Below are positions 42,801 through 56,950 of a stretch of 64,000 bases of DNA, piece after piece; positions within the stretch are counted from its first letter, which is position 1, and each line of letters opens with the position of its first letter. The stretch covers positions 47,353,283 through 47,417,282 of the forward strand of contig NC_087062.1 of NCBI RefSeq assembly GCF_963678635.1. Direction: 5' to 3'. Source of the DNA: Symsagittifera roscoffensis (Eukaryota > Xenacoelomorpha > Acoela > Convolutidae). A program made the translations under genes and the position numbers. A model generated the notes under the pieces. The model was not told where the DNA came from. It made no database searches and saw only the letters and a program-made list of their open reading frames with translations.

Positions 42801-45800
42801 AGATAAACTTCGTTCATGTTATGCTCGATGTATGTTTCGATCGTGCTCGAGGTATGTTTCAACCGTGCTGGAAAAATGTTCCGACCGTGCACGAGTTCGA
42901 GTTAGTTTTTACCGTGCACGGTTTATGTTTCTACCGAGCTCGAGGATTGTTTCGATTGTGCTCGATGTTTATTTCAACCGTGCACGAGGTATGTTATGAC
43001 CGTGTTTGAGGTATGTTCGACCGTGTTCGACGTATGATTCGACTATGCACGATTTGTGTTACGAATGAGCTCGAGGTATGTTTCGACCGTGCTCGAGGTA
43101 TGTTTTTACCCTGCTTGAGGTATGTTCGACCGTGCACGAGGTATGTTTCGACCGTCGCTCGAGGTATGTTTCTGCTGTGCTCGAGTTATGTTTCGACCGT
43201 CCTCGAAGTATGTTTCGACCCTGCACGATGTATGATTCAATTGTTGCTCAAGGTATCTTCCTACCGTGCTCGAGGTATGTTTCAACCGTGCTCGAAATAT
43301 GTTCCGACCGTGCACGAGGTAGGGTTCGACCATTGCTCGAGGTATGTTTCGACCGTACTCGGGGAATGTTTTGACCGTGTAGGAGGTATTTTTCGACCAT
43401 GCTCTAGGTATGTTTCGACCGAGCTCGAGTTAGTTTCGACCGTGCACGAGGTATGTTTCGACCGTCGCTCGAGGTATGGTTCGACCGTGCTCGGGGAATG
43501 TTTTGACCGTGTACGAGGTATGTTTCGACCGTGCTCGAGGTATGTTTCGACCGAGCTCGAGTTAGTTTTGACCGTGCACGAGCTATGTTTCGACCGAGCC
43601 CGAGGTACTTTTCGATCGTGCTCGAGGTTTATTTCAACCGTGCACGAGGTATGTTTCGACCGTCTACGAGGTATGTTCGACCGTCTTCGAGGTATGATTT
43701 GACCGTGTTCGAGGTACGATTCCACTGTGCACGAGTTGTGTTGCGAATGAGCTCGAGGTATGTTTCGACCGTGCTCGAGGTACATTTTTACCCTGCTTGA
43801 TTTATGTTCGACTGTGCACGAGGTATGTTTCAACTGTCGCTCGAGGTATTTTCCTGCCTTGCTCGAGTTATGTTTCGACCGTGCTCGAAGTATGTTTCGA
43901 CCGTGCACGAGGTATCATTCGACTGTCGCTCAAGGTATTTTCCTACCGTGGTCGAGGTATGCTTCGACCGTGCACAAAGTATGTTTCGACCGTCCTTCGA
44001 GGTATGTTTCGACCGTCGCTCGAGGTATGTTTCGAGCGTGCAAGAGGTATGTTTCGACCGTGTTTGAGATAAACTTCGCTCATGCTATGCTCGATGTATG
44101 TTTCGATCGTGCTCGAGGTATGTTTCAACCGTGCTGGAAGTATGTTCCGACCGTGCACGAGGTATGGCTCGATCGTCGCTCGAGGTATGCTTCGACCGAG
44201 TTCGAGTTAGTTTTTACCGTGCACGGTTTATGTTTCTACCGAGCTCGAGGTATGTTTCGATCGTGCTCGATGTTTATTTCAACCGTGCACGAGGTATGTT
44301 TCGACCGTGTTCGATGTATGTTCGACCGTGTTCGACGTATGATTCGACCGTGTTCTAGGTATGATTCGACTATGCACGATTTGTGTTACGAATGAGCTCG
44401 AGGTATGTTTCGACCGTGCTCGAGGTACATTTTTACCCTGCTTGAGTTATGTTCGACTGTGCACGAGGTATGTTTCAACTGTCTCTCGAGGTATTTTCCT
44501 GCCTTGCTCGAGTTATGTTTCGACCGTGCTCGAAGTATGTTTCGACCGTGCACGAAGTATCATTCGACTGTCGCTCAAGGTATTTTCGTACCGTGCTCGA
44601 GGTATGCTTCGACCGTGCACAAAGTATGTTTCGACCGTCCTTCGAGGTATATTTCGACCGTCGCTCGAGGTATGTTTCGAGCGTGCAAGAGGTATGTTTC
44701 GACCGTGTTTGAGATAAACTTCGTTCATGCTATGCTCGATGTATGTTTCGATCGTGCTCGAGGTATGTTTCAACCCTGCTGGAAGTATGTTCCGACCGTG
44801 CACGAGGTATGGCTCGACCATCGCTCGAGGTATGCTTCGAACGAGTTCGAGTTAGTTTTTACCGTGCACGGTTTATGTTTCTACCGAGCTCGAGGTATGT
44901 TTCGATCGTGCTCGATGTTTACTTCAACCGTGCACGAGGTATGTTTCGACCGTGTTCGAGGTATGTTCGACCGTGTTCGACGTATGATTCGACCGTGTTC
45001 TAGGTATGATTCGATTATGCACGATTTGTGTTACGATTGAGCTCGAGGTATGTTTCGACCGTGCTCGAGGCATGTTTTTACCCTGCTTGAGGTATGTTCG
45101 ACCGTGCACGAGGTATGTTTCGACCGTCGCTCGAGGTATGTTTCTGCTGTGCTCGAGTTATGTTTCGACCGTGCTCGAAGTATGTTTCGACCCTGCACGA
45201 TGTATGATTCAATTGTTGCTCAAGGTATCTTCCTACCGTGCTCGAGGTATGTTTCAACCGTGCTCGAAATATGTTCCGACCGTGTACGAGGTAGGGTTCG
45301 ACCGTTGCTCGAGGTATGTTTCGAACGTACTCGGGGAATGTTTTGACCGTGTAAGAAGTATTTTTCGACCATGCTCTAGGTATGTTTCGACCGAGCTCGA
45401 GTTAGTTTCGACCGTGCACGAAGTATGTTTCGACCGTCGCTCGAGGTATGGTTCGACCGTGCTCGGGGAATGTTTTGACCGTGTACGAGGTATGTTTCGA
45501 CCGTGCTCGAGGTATGTTTCGACCGAGCTCGAGTTAGTTTTGACCGTGCACGAGCTATGTTTCGACCGAGCTCGAGGTACTTTTCGATCGTGCTCGAGGT
45601 TTATTTCAACCGTGCACGAGGTATGTTTCGACCGTCTTCGAGGTATGTTCGACCGTCTTCGAGGTATGATTTGACCGTGTTTGAGGTACGATTCGACTGT
45701 GCACGAGTTGTGTTGCGAATGAGCTCGAGGTATGTTTCGACCGTGCTCGAGGTACACTTTTACCCTGCTTGAGTTATGTTCGACTGTGCACGAGGTATGT

Positions 45801-47280
45801 TTCAACTGTCGCTCGAGGTATTTTCCTACCGTGCTCGAGGTATGCTTCGACCGTGCACAAAGTATGTTTCGACCGTCCTTCGAGGTATGTTTCGACCGTC
45901 GCTCGAGGTATGTTTCGAGCGTGCAAGAGGTATGTTTCGACCGTGTTTGAGATAAACTTCGTTCATGCTATGCTCGATGTATGTTTCGATCGTGCTCGAG
46001 GTATGTTTCAACCGTGCTGGAAGTATGTTCCGACCGTGCACGAGGTATGGCTCGACCGTCGCTCGAGGTATGCTTCGACCGAGTTCGAGTTAGTTTTTAC
46101 CGTGCACGGTTTATGTTTCTACCGAGCTCGAGGTATGTTTCGATCGTGCTCGATGTTTATTTCAACCGTGCACGAGGTATGTTTCGACCGTGTTCGAGGT
46201 ATGTTCGACCGTGTTCGACGTATGATTCGACCGTGTTCTAGGTGTGATTCGACTATGCACGATTTGTGTTACGAATGAGCTCGACGTATGTTTCGACCGT
46301 GCTCGAGGTATGTTTTAACCCTGCTTGAGGTATGTTCGACCGTGCACGAGGTATGTTTCGACCGTCGCTCGAGGTATGTTTCTGCTGTGCTCGAGTTGGG
46401 TTTCGACCGTGCTCGAAGTATGTTTCGACCCTGCACGATGTATGATTCAATTGTTGCTCAAAGTATCTTCCTACCGTGCTCGAGGTATGTTTCAACCGTG
46501 CTCGAAATATGTTCCGACCGTGCACGAGGTAGGGTTCGACCGTTGCTCGAGGTATGTTTCGACCGTACTCGGGGAATGTTTTGACCGTGTAAGAGGTATT
46601 TTTCGACCATGCTCTGGGTATGTTTCGACCGAGCTCGAGTTAGTTTCGACCGTGCACGAGGTATGTTTCGACCGTCGCTCGAGGTATGTTTCGACCGTGC
46701 TCGGGGAATGTTTTGACCGTGTACGAGGTATGTTTCGACCGTGCTCGAGGTATGTTTCGACCGAGCTCGAGTTAGTTTTGACCGTGCACGAGCTATGTTT
46801 CGACCGAGCTCGAGGTACTTTTCGATCGTGCTCGAGGTTTATTTCAACCGTGCACGAGGTATGTTTCGACCGTCTTCGAGGTATGTTCGACCGTCTTCGA
46901 GGTATGATTTGACCGTGTTCGAGGTACGATTCGACTGTGCACGAGTTGTGTTGCGAATGAGCTCGAGGTATGTTTCGACCGTGCTCGAGGTACATTTTTA
47001 CCCTGCTTGAGTTATGTTCGACTGTGCACGAGGTATGTTTCAACTGTCGCTCGAGGTATTTTCCTGCCTTGCTCGAGTTATGTTTCGACCGTGCTCTAGG
47101 TACTTTTCGATCGTGCTCGAGGTTTATTTCAACCGTGCACGAGGTATGTTTCGACCGTCTTCGAGGTATGTTCGACCGTCTTCGAGGTATGATTTGACCG
47201 TGTTCGAGGTACGATTCGACTGTGCACGAGTTGTGTTGCGAATGAGCTGGAGGTATGTTTCGACCGTGCTCTAGGTAGAT
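36850..47280 (+). repeat. Modular higher-order repeat family, basic spacing about 1.24-1.27 kb
   Basis: Two recognisable blocks alternate. Block A (landmark GCTGGAAGTATGTTCCGACC) starts near 36850, 38203, 38648, 40020, 41503, 42835 (shortened), 44096, 44741 and 45979. Block B (landmark CGAGTTGTGTTGCGAATG) occurs near 37722, 39519, 43731, 45703, 46941 and 47226, with a one-base variant near 42465. Clean full-unit offsets of 1266 and 1238 bp occur (41812 to 43078; 45050 to 46288); other spacings reflect gains or losses of modules. Confidence 0.8.
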
Positions 47281-48680
47281 TTTTACCCTGCTTGAGTTAT
47301 GTTCGACTGTGCACGAGGTATGTTTCAACTGTCGCTCGAGGTATTTTTCTACCGTGCTCGAGGTATGCTTCGACCGTTCACAAACTATGTTTCGACCGTC
47401 CTTCGAGGTATGTTTCGACCGTGTTTGAGGTATGTTTCGACCGTGCTTGAGGTATGTTTCAACCTTAATTGAGAAAAACTTCGACCAAGCTCGATTTTTA
47501 TTTCGATCGTGCTCGAAGTATGTTTTAACCGTGCTCGAAATATTTTCCGACCGTGTAGGGTTCGACCGTTGATCGAGGTATGTTTCGACCGTACTCAAAG
47601 AATGTTTTGACCGTGTAAGAGGTATTTTTCGACCATGCTCTAGTTATATTTCGACCACCGCTCGAGGTAAGTTTCGGCTGTGCTCCAGGTATGATTCAAC
47701 CGTGCTCAAAGTATATTTCGACGGTGCACGAAACAAGTTTTGACCGTGGTATGCTCAGGGTATGTTTCGACCGTGCTCGAAATATGTTTCGACCGTTCTG
47801 GAGGAGTTTTCGACCGTGCTCGAGATGTGTTTCTACCGTGCTCAAGATATGCTTCGATCGTCCACGAATTATGTTTCGACCATCGCTCGAGGTAAGTTTC
47901 GACCGTGCTCGAAGTTTGATTCAACCGTGCTCAGAGTATGTTTCGACGGTGCACGAAACAAGTTTTGACCGTGCTATGCTCAGGGTATGTTTCGACCGTG
48001 CTCGAAATATGTTTCGTCAGTGCTCGAGGAAGTTTTCGACCGTGCTCGAGATGTGTTTGTTTCAACCGTGCTTGAGGTTGCTTTCGACCGTCCTTCGAGT
48101 ATATTTCGACCACCGCTCAAGGTATGTTTCTACCGTGCTCAAGATATGCTTCGATCGTGCAAGAAGTATGATTCGACCATCGCTCGAGGTAAGTTTCGAC
48201 CGTGCTCGAGGTATGATTCAACCGTGCTCAAAGTATGTTTCGACGCTGCACGAAATAAAATTTGACCGTGGTATGCTCAGGGTATGTTTCGACTGTGCTC
48301 GAAAAATGGCTCGACTGTGCTGGAGGAAGGTTTCGACCGTGCTCGAGAAATGCTTCGATCGTGCAAGAAGTATGATTCGACCGTCGCTCGAGGTAAGTTT
48401 CGACCGTGCTCGAGGTATGATTCAACCGTGCTCAAAGTATGTTTCGACGGTGCACGAAATAAAATTTGATCGTGGTATGCTCAGGGTATGTTTCGACAGT
48501 GCTCGAAAAATGTTTCGACCGTGCTGGAGGAAGGTTTCGACCGTGCTCGAGATGTGTTTCTACCGTGCTCAAGAAAAGCTTCGACCGTGCAAGAAGTATG
48601 TTTCGACCGTCGCTAGAGGTAAGTTTCGTCTGTGCTCGAGGTATGATTCAACCGTGCTCAAAGTTTATTTCGACGGTGCA

Positions 48681-51600
48681 CGAGTCGAAACAAACGAGTG
48701 AAGTTTTGACCGTGCTGTTCTCGGGGTAGGTTTCAACGTGCTCGAAATATGTTTCGACCCTCCTCGAGGAAAATTTCGACCATGCTCGAGGTGAGCTTTA
48801 ACCTTGCTCGAGGTATGTTTAAACCGTGCTTGAGCTATGCTTCGACCATGCTCGAGGTATGTTTTCGACCGTGCTCGAGGTATGCTTTAACCGTGCTCGA
48901 GGTATGTTTAAACCTTGTTTGAGCTATGTTTCGACCCTGCACGTGGTTTGATTCAACTGTCGCACGAGGTATGTTTCTAGCGTGCTTGAGGTACGCTTCG
49001 ACCATGCACGAAGTATGTTTCGATTGTCGCTCGAGGTATGATTCAACTGTCGCTCAAGTTATGTTCCCACCGTGCTCGAGGTATGCTTCGACCGTGCAGG
49101 AGGTAGGGCTCGACCATCGCTCGAGGTATGTTTCGACCGTGCTCGGGGAATGTTTTGACCGTGTAAGGTTTAGTTTCGACTGAGCTCGAGTTAGTTACGA
49201 CCGTGCATGAGGTATGTTTCGACCGAGTTCGAGGTATGTTTCAACTGACTTCAGGTATGTTTTGAGGATGCACGAGGTATATTTCGACCACCGCTCAAGG
49301 TATGTTTCTACCGTGCTCAGGATATGATTCAACCGTGCTCAAAGTATGTTTCGACGGTGCACGAAACAAGTTTTGACCGTGGTATGCTCAGGGTATGCTT
49401 CGACCGTGCACGAAATATGTTTCGACCGTGCTGGAGGAGGTTTCGACCGTGCTCGAGATGTGTTTCTACCGTGCTCAAGATATGCTTCGATCGTGCATGA
49501 AGTATATTTCGACCGTGCTCGAAGTTTGATTCAACCGTGCTCAAAGTATGTTTCGACGGTGCACGAAACAAGTTTTGACCGTGCTATGCTCAGGGTATGT
49601 TTCGATCGTGCTCGAAATATGTTTCGACAGTGCTCGAGGAAGGTTTCGACCGTGCTCGAGATGTGTTTGTTTCAACCGTGCTTGAGGTTGCTTTCGACCG
49701 TCCTTCGAATATATTTCGACAACCGCTCAAGGTATGTTTCTACCGTGCTCAAGATATGCTTCGATCGTGCACGAAGTATGTTTCGACCGTCGCTAGAGGT
49801 AAGTTTCGTCTGTGCTCGAGGTATGATTCAACCGTGCTCAAAGTATGTTTCGATGGTGCACAAGTCGAAACAAACGAGTGAAGTTTTGACCGTGCTGTTC
49901 TCGGGGTAGGTTTCGACGTGCTCGAAGTATGTTTCGACCGTCGCTCGAGGTAAGTTTTGACCGTGCTCGAGGTATGATTCAACCGTGCTCAGAATATGTT
50001 TCGACGGTGCACGAAATAAAATTTGATCGTGGTATGCTCAGGGTATTATTCGACCATGCTCGAAAAATGTTTCGACCGTGCTGGAGGAAGGTTTTGACCG
50101 TGCTCGAGATGTGTTTCTACCGTGCTCAAGAAATGCTTCGATCGTGCACGAAGTATGTTTCGACCGTCGCTAGAGGTAAGTTTCGTCTATGCTCGAGGTA
50201 TGATTCAACCGTGCTCGAAGTATGTTTCGACGGTGCACGAGTCGAAACAAACGAGTGAAGTTTTGACCGTGCTGTTCTCGGGGTAGGTTTCGACGTGCTC
50301 GAGGAAAATTTCGACCATGCTCGAGGTGAGCTTTAACCGTGCTCGAGGTATGTTTAAACCGTGCTTGAGCTATGCTTCGAACCTGCACGTAGTTTGATTC
50401 AACTGTCGCACGAGGTATGTTTCTAGCGTGCTCGAGGTATGCTTCGACTATGCACGAAGTATGTTTCGAACGTCGCTCGAGGTATGTTTCGACCGTGCTC
50501 GAAGTACGTTTCGACCCTGCACGAGGTATGATTCAACTGTCGCTCAAGGTTTGTTCCTTCCGTGCTCGAGGTATGCTTCGATCGTGCACGAAATATGTTT
50601 CGACCGTCGCTTGAGGTATGTTTCGACCGTGTTTAAGGTATGTTTCAACCGTGCTCGAGCTATGTTTCGACCATGGTCGAGGTATGTTTTCGACCGTGCT
50701 CGAGGTATGCTTTAACCGTGCTCGAGGTATGTTTAAACCTTGTTTGAGCTATGTTTCGACCCTGCACGTGGTTTGATTCATTTTTCGCACGAGGTATGTT
50801 TCTAGCGTGCTCGAGGTACGCTTCGACCATGCACGAAGTATGTTTCGATTGTCGCTCGAGGTATGTTTCGACCGTGCTCGAAGTATGTTTCGACCCTGCA
50901 CGAGGTATGATTCAACTGTCGCTCAAGTTATGTTCCCACCGTGCTCGAGGTATGCTTCGACCGTGCAGGAGGTAGGTTTCGACAGTCGCTCGAGGTAAGT
51001 TTCGACCGTGCTCGATGTATGATTCAACCGTGCTCGGGGAATGTTTTGACCGTGTAAGGTTTAGTTTCGACTGAGCTCGAGTTAGTTTCGACCGTGCATG
51101 AGGTATGTTGCGACCGAGTTTGAGGTATGTTTCAACTGACTTCAGGTATGTTTTGAGGATGCACGAGGTATATTTCGACCACCGCTCAAGGTATGATTCT
51201 ACCGTGCTCAGGATATGCTTCGACCGTGCACGAAGTATGTTTCGACCGTCGCTCGAGATAAGTTTCGACCGTGCTCGAGGTATGATTCAACCGTGCTCAT
51301 ATTATGTTTCCACGGTGCACGAAATAAGTTTTGACCGTGGTATGCTCAGGGTTTGTTCCGAACGTGCTCAAAAAATGTTTCGACCCTGCTGGAGGAAGGT
51401 TTCGACCGTGCTCGAGATGTGTTTGTTTCAACCGTGCTTGAGGTTGCTTTCGACCGTCCTTCGAGTATATTTCGACCACCGCTCAAGGTATGTTTCTACC
51501 GTGCTCAAGATGTGCTTCGATCGTGCGCGAAGTGTGTTTCGACAGTCGCTCGAGGTAAGTTTCGACCGTGCTCGATGTATGATTCAACCGTGCTCGGGGA

Positions 51601-54600
51601 ATGTTTTGACCGTGTAAGGTTAAGTTTCGACCGAGCTCGAGTTAGTTTCGACCGTGCATGAGGTATGTTTCGACCGAGTTCGAGGTATTTTTCAACTGAC
51701 TTCAGGTATGTTTTGACGATGCACGAGGTATATTTCGACCACCGCTCAAGGTATGTTTCTACCGTGCTCAAGATATGCTTCGACCGTGCACGAAGTATGT
51801 TTCGACCGTCGCTCGAGGTAGTTTCGACCGTGCTCGAGGTATGATTCAACCGTGCTCAAAGTATGTTTCGACGGTGCACGAAATAAGTTTTGACCGAGGT
51901 ATGCTCAGGGTATGTTTCGAACGTGCTCGAAAAATGTTTCGACTATGCTGGAGGAAGGTTTCGACCGTGCTCGAGATGTGTTTGTTTCAACCGTGCTTGA
52001 GGTTGCTTTCGACCGTCCTTCGAGTATATTTCGACCACCGCTCAAGGTATGTTTCTACCGTGCTCAAGATATGCTTCGATCGTGCACGAAGTATGTTTCG
52101 ACCGTCGCTCGAGTTAAGTTTCGACCGTGCTCGAGGTATGATTCAACCGTGCTCAAAGTATGCTTCGACCGTGCACGAAGTATGTTTCAAACGTCGCTCG
52201 AGGTAAGTTTCGACCGTGCTCGACGTATGATTCAACCGGGCTCAAAGTATGTTTCGACGGTGCACGAATTAAGTTATGACCGTGGTATGCTCAGGATATG
52301 TTTCGACCGTGCTCAAAAAATGTTTCGACGGTGCTCGAGGAAGGTTTCGACCGTGCTCGAGATGTGTTTGTTTCAACCGTGCTTGAGGTTGCTTTCGACC
52401 GTCCTTCGAGTATATTTCGACCACCGCTCAAGGTATGTTTCTACCGTGCTCAAGATATGCTTCGATCGTGCACGAAGTATGTTTCGACCGTCGCTCGAGT
52501 TAAGTTTCGACCGTGCTCGAGGTATGATTCAAGCGTGCTCAAAGTATGTTTCGACGGTGTACGAAATAAGTTTTGGCCATGGTATGCTCAGGGCATGTTT
52601 CGATCGTGCTCGAAAAATGTTTCGACCGTGCTGGAAGAGGGTTTCGACCGTGCTCGAGATGTGTTTCTACCGTGCTCAAGAAATGCTTTGATCGTGCACG
52701 AAGTATGTTTCGACCGTCGCTAGAGATAAGTTTCGACTGTGCTCCAGGTATGAGTCAACGGTGCTCAAAGAATGTTTCGACGGTGCTCGAGTCGAAACAA
52801 ACGAGTGAAGTTTTGACCGTGCTGTTCTCGGGGTATGTTTCGACGTGCTCGAAATATGTTTCGACCGTCCTCGAGGAAAGTTTCGACCATGCTCGAGGTA
52901 TGTTTTTGACTGTGCTCGAGGTGAGCTTTAACCGTGCTCGAGGTATGTTTAAACCGTGCTTGAGCTATGCTTCGAACCTGCACGTGGTTTGATTGAACTG
53001 TCGCACGAGGTATGTTTCTAGCGTGCTCGAGGTGTGCTTCGACCTTGTAAGAAGTATGTTTCGATCGTCGCTCGAGGTATGTTTCGACCGTGCTCGAAGT
53101 AAGTTTCGACCCTGCACGAGGTTTGATTCAATTGTCGCTCAAGGTATGTTCCTACCGTGCTCGAGGTATGCTTCGACCGTGCACGAACTATGTTTCAACC
53201 GTCGCTCGAGGTATGTTTCGACCGTGTTTGAGGTATGTTTCGACCGTCGCTTGAGGTATGTTTCTGCCGTGCTCGAGGTATGTTTCGACCGTGCTCGAGG
53301 TATGCTTTAACCGTGCTCGAGTTATTTTTAAACCTTGTTTGAGCTATGTTTCGACCCTGCACGTGGTTTGATTCAACTGTCGCATGAGGTATGTTTCTAG
53401 CGTGCTCGAGGTATGCTTCGACCATACACGTAGTATGTTTCGACAGTGTTCGAGGAAGGTTTCGACCGTGCTCGAGATGTGTTTGTTTCAACCGTGCTTG
53501 AGGTTGCTTTCGACCGTCCTTCGAGTTTATTTCGACCACCGCTCAAGGTATGTTTCTACCGTGCTCAAGATATGCTTCGATCGTGCACGAAGTATATTTC
53601 GACCGTCGCTCGAGTTAAGTTTCGACCGTGCTCGAGGTATGATTCAACCGTGCTCAAAGTATGTTTCGACGGTGCACGAAATAAGTTTTGGCCGTGGTAT
53701 GCTCAGGGCATGTTTCGATCGTGCTCGAAAAAGGTTTCGACTGTGCTGGAAGAGGGTTTCGACCGTGCTCGAGATGTGTTTCTACCGTGCTCAAGAAATG
53801 CTTCGATCGTGCACGAAGTATGTTTCGACCGTCGCTAGAGATAAGTTTCGACTGTGCTCCAGGTATGATTCAACGGTGCTCAAAGAATGTTTCGACGGTG
53901 CACGAGTCGAAACAAACGAGTGAAGTTTTGACCGTGCTGTACTCGGGGTAGGTTTCGACGTGCTCGAATATGTTTCGACCGTCCTCGAGGAAAGTTTCGA
54001 CCATGCTCCAGGTATGTTTTCGACTGTGCTCGAGGTGAGCTTTAACCGTGCTCGAGGTATGTTTAAACCGTGCTTGAGCTATGCTTCGAACCTGCACGTG
54101 GTTTGATTGAACTGTCGCACGAGGTATGTTTCTAGCGTGCTCGAGGTGTGCTTCGACCTTGCAAGAAGTATGTTTCGATCGTCGCTCGAGGTATGTTTCG
54201 ACCGTGCTCGAAGTAAGTTTCGACCCTGCACGAGGTTTGATTCAATTGTCGCTCAAGGTATGTTTCTACCGTGCTCGAGGTATGCTTCGACCGTGCACGA
54301 AGTATGTTTCAACCGTCGCTCGAGGTATGTTTCGACCGTGTTTGAGGTATGTTTCGACCGTCGCTTGAGGTATGTTTCTGCCGTGCTCGAGGTATGTTTC
54401 GACCGTGCTCGAGGTATGCTTTAACCGTGCTCGAGTTATTTTTAAACCTTGTTTGAGCTATGTTTCGACCCTGCACGTGGTTTGATTCAACTGTCGCATG
54501 AGGTATGTTTCTAGCGTGCTCGAGGTATGCTTCGACCATACACGTAGTATGTTTCGACAGTGTTCGAGGAAGGTTTCGACCGTGCTCGAGATGTGTTTGT

Positions 54601-55040
54601 TTCAACCGTGCTTGAGGTTGCTTTCGACCGTCCTTCGAGTTTATTTCGACCACCGCTCAAGGTATGTTTCTACCGTGCTCAAGATATGCTTCGATCGTGC
54701 ACGAAGTATGTTTCGACCGTCGCTCGAGTTAAGTTGCGACCGTGCTCGAGGTATGATTCAACCGTGCTCAAAGTATGTTTCGACGGTGCACGAAATAAGT
54801 TTTGGCCGTGGTATGCTCAGGGCATGTTTCGATCGTGCTCGAAAAAGGTTTCGACCGTGCTGGAAGAGGGTTTCGACCGTGCTCGAGATGTGTTTCTACC
54901 GTGCTCAAGAAATGCTTCGATCGTGCACGAAGTATGTTTCGACCGTCGCTAGAGATAAGTTTCGACTGTGCTCCAGGTATGATTCAACGGTGCTCAAAGA
55001 ATGTTTCGACGGTGCACGAGTCGAAACAAACGAGTGAAGT
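48681..55040 (+). repeat. Six copies of a 15-bp insertion with inverted monomer sequence
   Basis: CGAAACAAACGAGTG is inserted between (C)GAGT or AAGT and AAG at about 48685, 49865, 50242, 52792, 53908 and 55022. GTCGAAACA is the reverse complement of the monomer core TGTTTCGAC. The same sites elsewhere in the array, for example at 57045, lack the insertion. Confidence 0.75.
51912..52570 (+). repeat. Higher-order repeat, offset 386 bp
   Basis: The segment starting at about 51912 (GTGTTTGTTTCAACC marker inside) recurs at 52298 with few changes. Related copies of the same block are near 47990, 49600, 51355, 53446 and 54560. Confidence 0.7.
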
Positions 55041-55175
55041 TTTGACCGTGCTGTACTCGGGGTAGGTTTCGACGTGCTCGAATATGTTTCGACCGTCCTC
55101 GAGGAAAGTTTCGACCATGCTCCAGGTATGTTTTCGACCGTGCTCGAGGTGAGCTTTAACCGTGCTCGAGGTATG
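52805..55175 (+). repeat. Higher-order repeat of 1114 bp, two full copies and a partial third
   Basis: Copies start at the landmark GTGAAGTTTTGACCGTGCTG at 52805, 53920 and 55034. The first two are almost identical over 1.1 kb; offset is 1115 then 1114 bp because of a one-base difference (GCTCGAAATATG against GCTCGAATATG). The third diverges after about 140 bp. Confidence 0.85.
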
Positions 55176-56950
55176 TTTAAACCTTGTTTGAGCTATGTTT
55201 CGACCCTGCACGTGGTTTGATTCAACTGTCACACGAGGTATGTGTCTAGCGTGCTCGAGGTTTGCTTCGACCATACACGAAGTATGTTTCGATCGTCGCT
55301 CGAGGTTTGCTTCGATCGTGCTCGAAGTATGTTTCGACACTGCACGAGGGGTGATTCAACTTTCGCTCAAGGTATGTTCCTACCGTGCTCCAGGTATACT
55401 TCGACCGTGCACGAAGTATGTTTCGACCGTCGCTCGAGGTATGTTTCGACCTGCTTGAGGTATGTTTCGACCGTCGCTCGAGGTATGTTTCTGCCGTGCT
55501 CGAGGTATGTTTCGACCGTGCTCGAGGTATGCTTTAACCGTGCTCGAGGTATGTTGAAACCGTGCTTGAGCTATGCTTCGAAGCTGCACGTGGTTTGATT
55601 CAACTGTCGCACGAGGTATGTTGTTAGCATGCTCGAGGTATGCTTCGACCTTGCACGAAGTATGTTTCGATCGTCGCTCGAGGCATGTTTCGACCGTGCT
55701 CGAAGTATGTTTCGACCATGCACGAGGTTTGATTCAATTGTCGCTCAAGGTATGTTCCTACCGTGCTCGAGGTATGCTTCGACCGTGCACGAAGTATGTT
55801 TCAACCGTCGCTCGAGGTATGTTTCGACCGTGTTTGAGGTACGTTTCGACCGTCGCTCGAGTTATGTTTCTGCCGTGCTCGAGGTATGTTTCGACCGTGC
55901 TCGATGTATGCTTTAACCGTGCTCGAGTTATTTTTAAACCTTGTTTGAGCTATGTTTCGACCCTGCACGTGTTTTGATTCAACTGTCGCACGAGTTATGT
56001 TTCTAGCGTGCTCGAGGTATACTTCGACCATACACGAAGTATGTTTCGATCGTCGCTCGAGGTATGTTTCGACCGTGCTCGAAGTATGTTTCGACACTGC
56101 ACGAGGGGTGATTCAACTTTCGCTCAAAGTATGTTCCTACCGTGCTCCAGGTATGATTCGACCGTGCACGAAGTATGTTTTGACTGTCGCTCGAGGTATG
56201 TTTCGCCGTGCTTGAGGTATGTTTCGACCTTGTTTGAGAAAAACTTCGACCATGCTCGATGTATGTTTCGATCGTGCTCGAGGTATGTTTCAACCGTGCT
56301 CGAAATATGTTCCGACAGTGCACGAGGTAGGGTTCGACCGTCGCTTGAGGTATATTTCGACCGTGCTGAGGGATTGTTTTGACCGTGTAAGGTTAAATTT
56401 CGACCGAGCTCGAGTTAATTTTGACCGTGCATGAGGTATGTTTCGACCGGATTCGAGGTATGTTTCAACTGACTTCAGGTATGACAATACACGAGGTATA
56501 TTTCGACCACCGCTCAAGGTAGGTTTCTACCGTGCTCAAGATATGCTTCGACCGTGCACGAAGTATGTTTCGAACGTCGCTCGAGGAAGGTTTCAACCGT
56601 GCTTGAGATGTGTTTCAACCGTGCTTGAGGTTGCTTTCGACTTCCTTCGAGTATATTTGACCAACGCTCAAGGTATGTTTCTACCGTGCGCAAAATATGC
56701 TTTGACCGCGCACGAAGTATTTTTGGACCGTGCATGAGGTATGTTTCGACCGAGTTCGAGGTATGTTTCAACTGACTTCAGGTATGTTTTGACGATGCAA
56801 GAGGTATATTTTGACCACCGCTCAAGGTATTTTTCTACCGTGCGCAAGATATGCTTTGACCGTGCACGAAGTATTTTTGGACCGTGCATGAGGTATGTTT
56901 CGACCGAGTTCGAGGTATGTTTCAAGTGACTTCAGGTATGTTTTGACGAT

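Noticed and set aside
46492-47598. Long minus-strand open frame (368 codons) within the satellite
   Set aside because: It is a 22-residue periodic translation of the stop-free monomer; equally long frames occur on the other strand and there is no domain, start context or codon signal.
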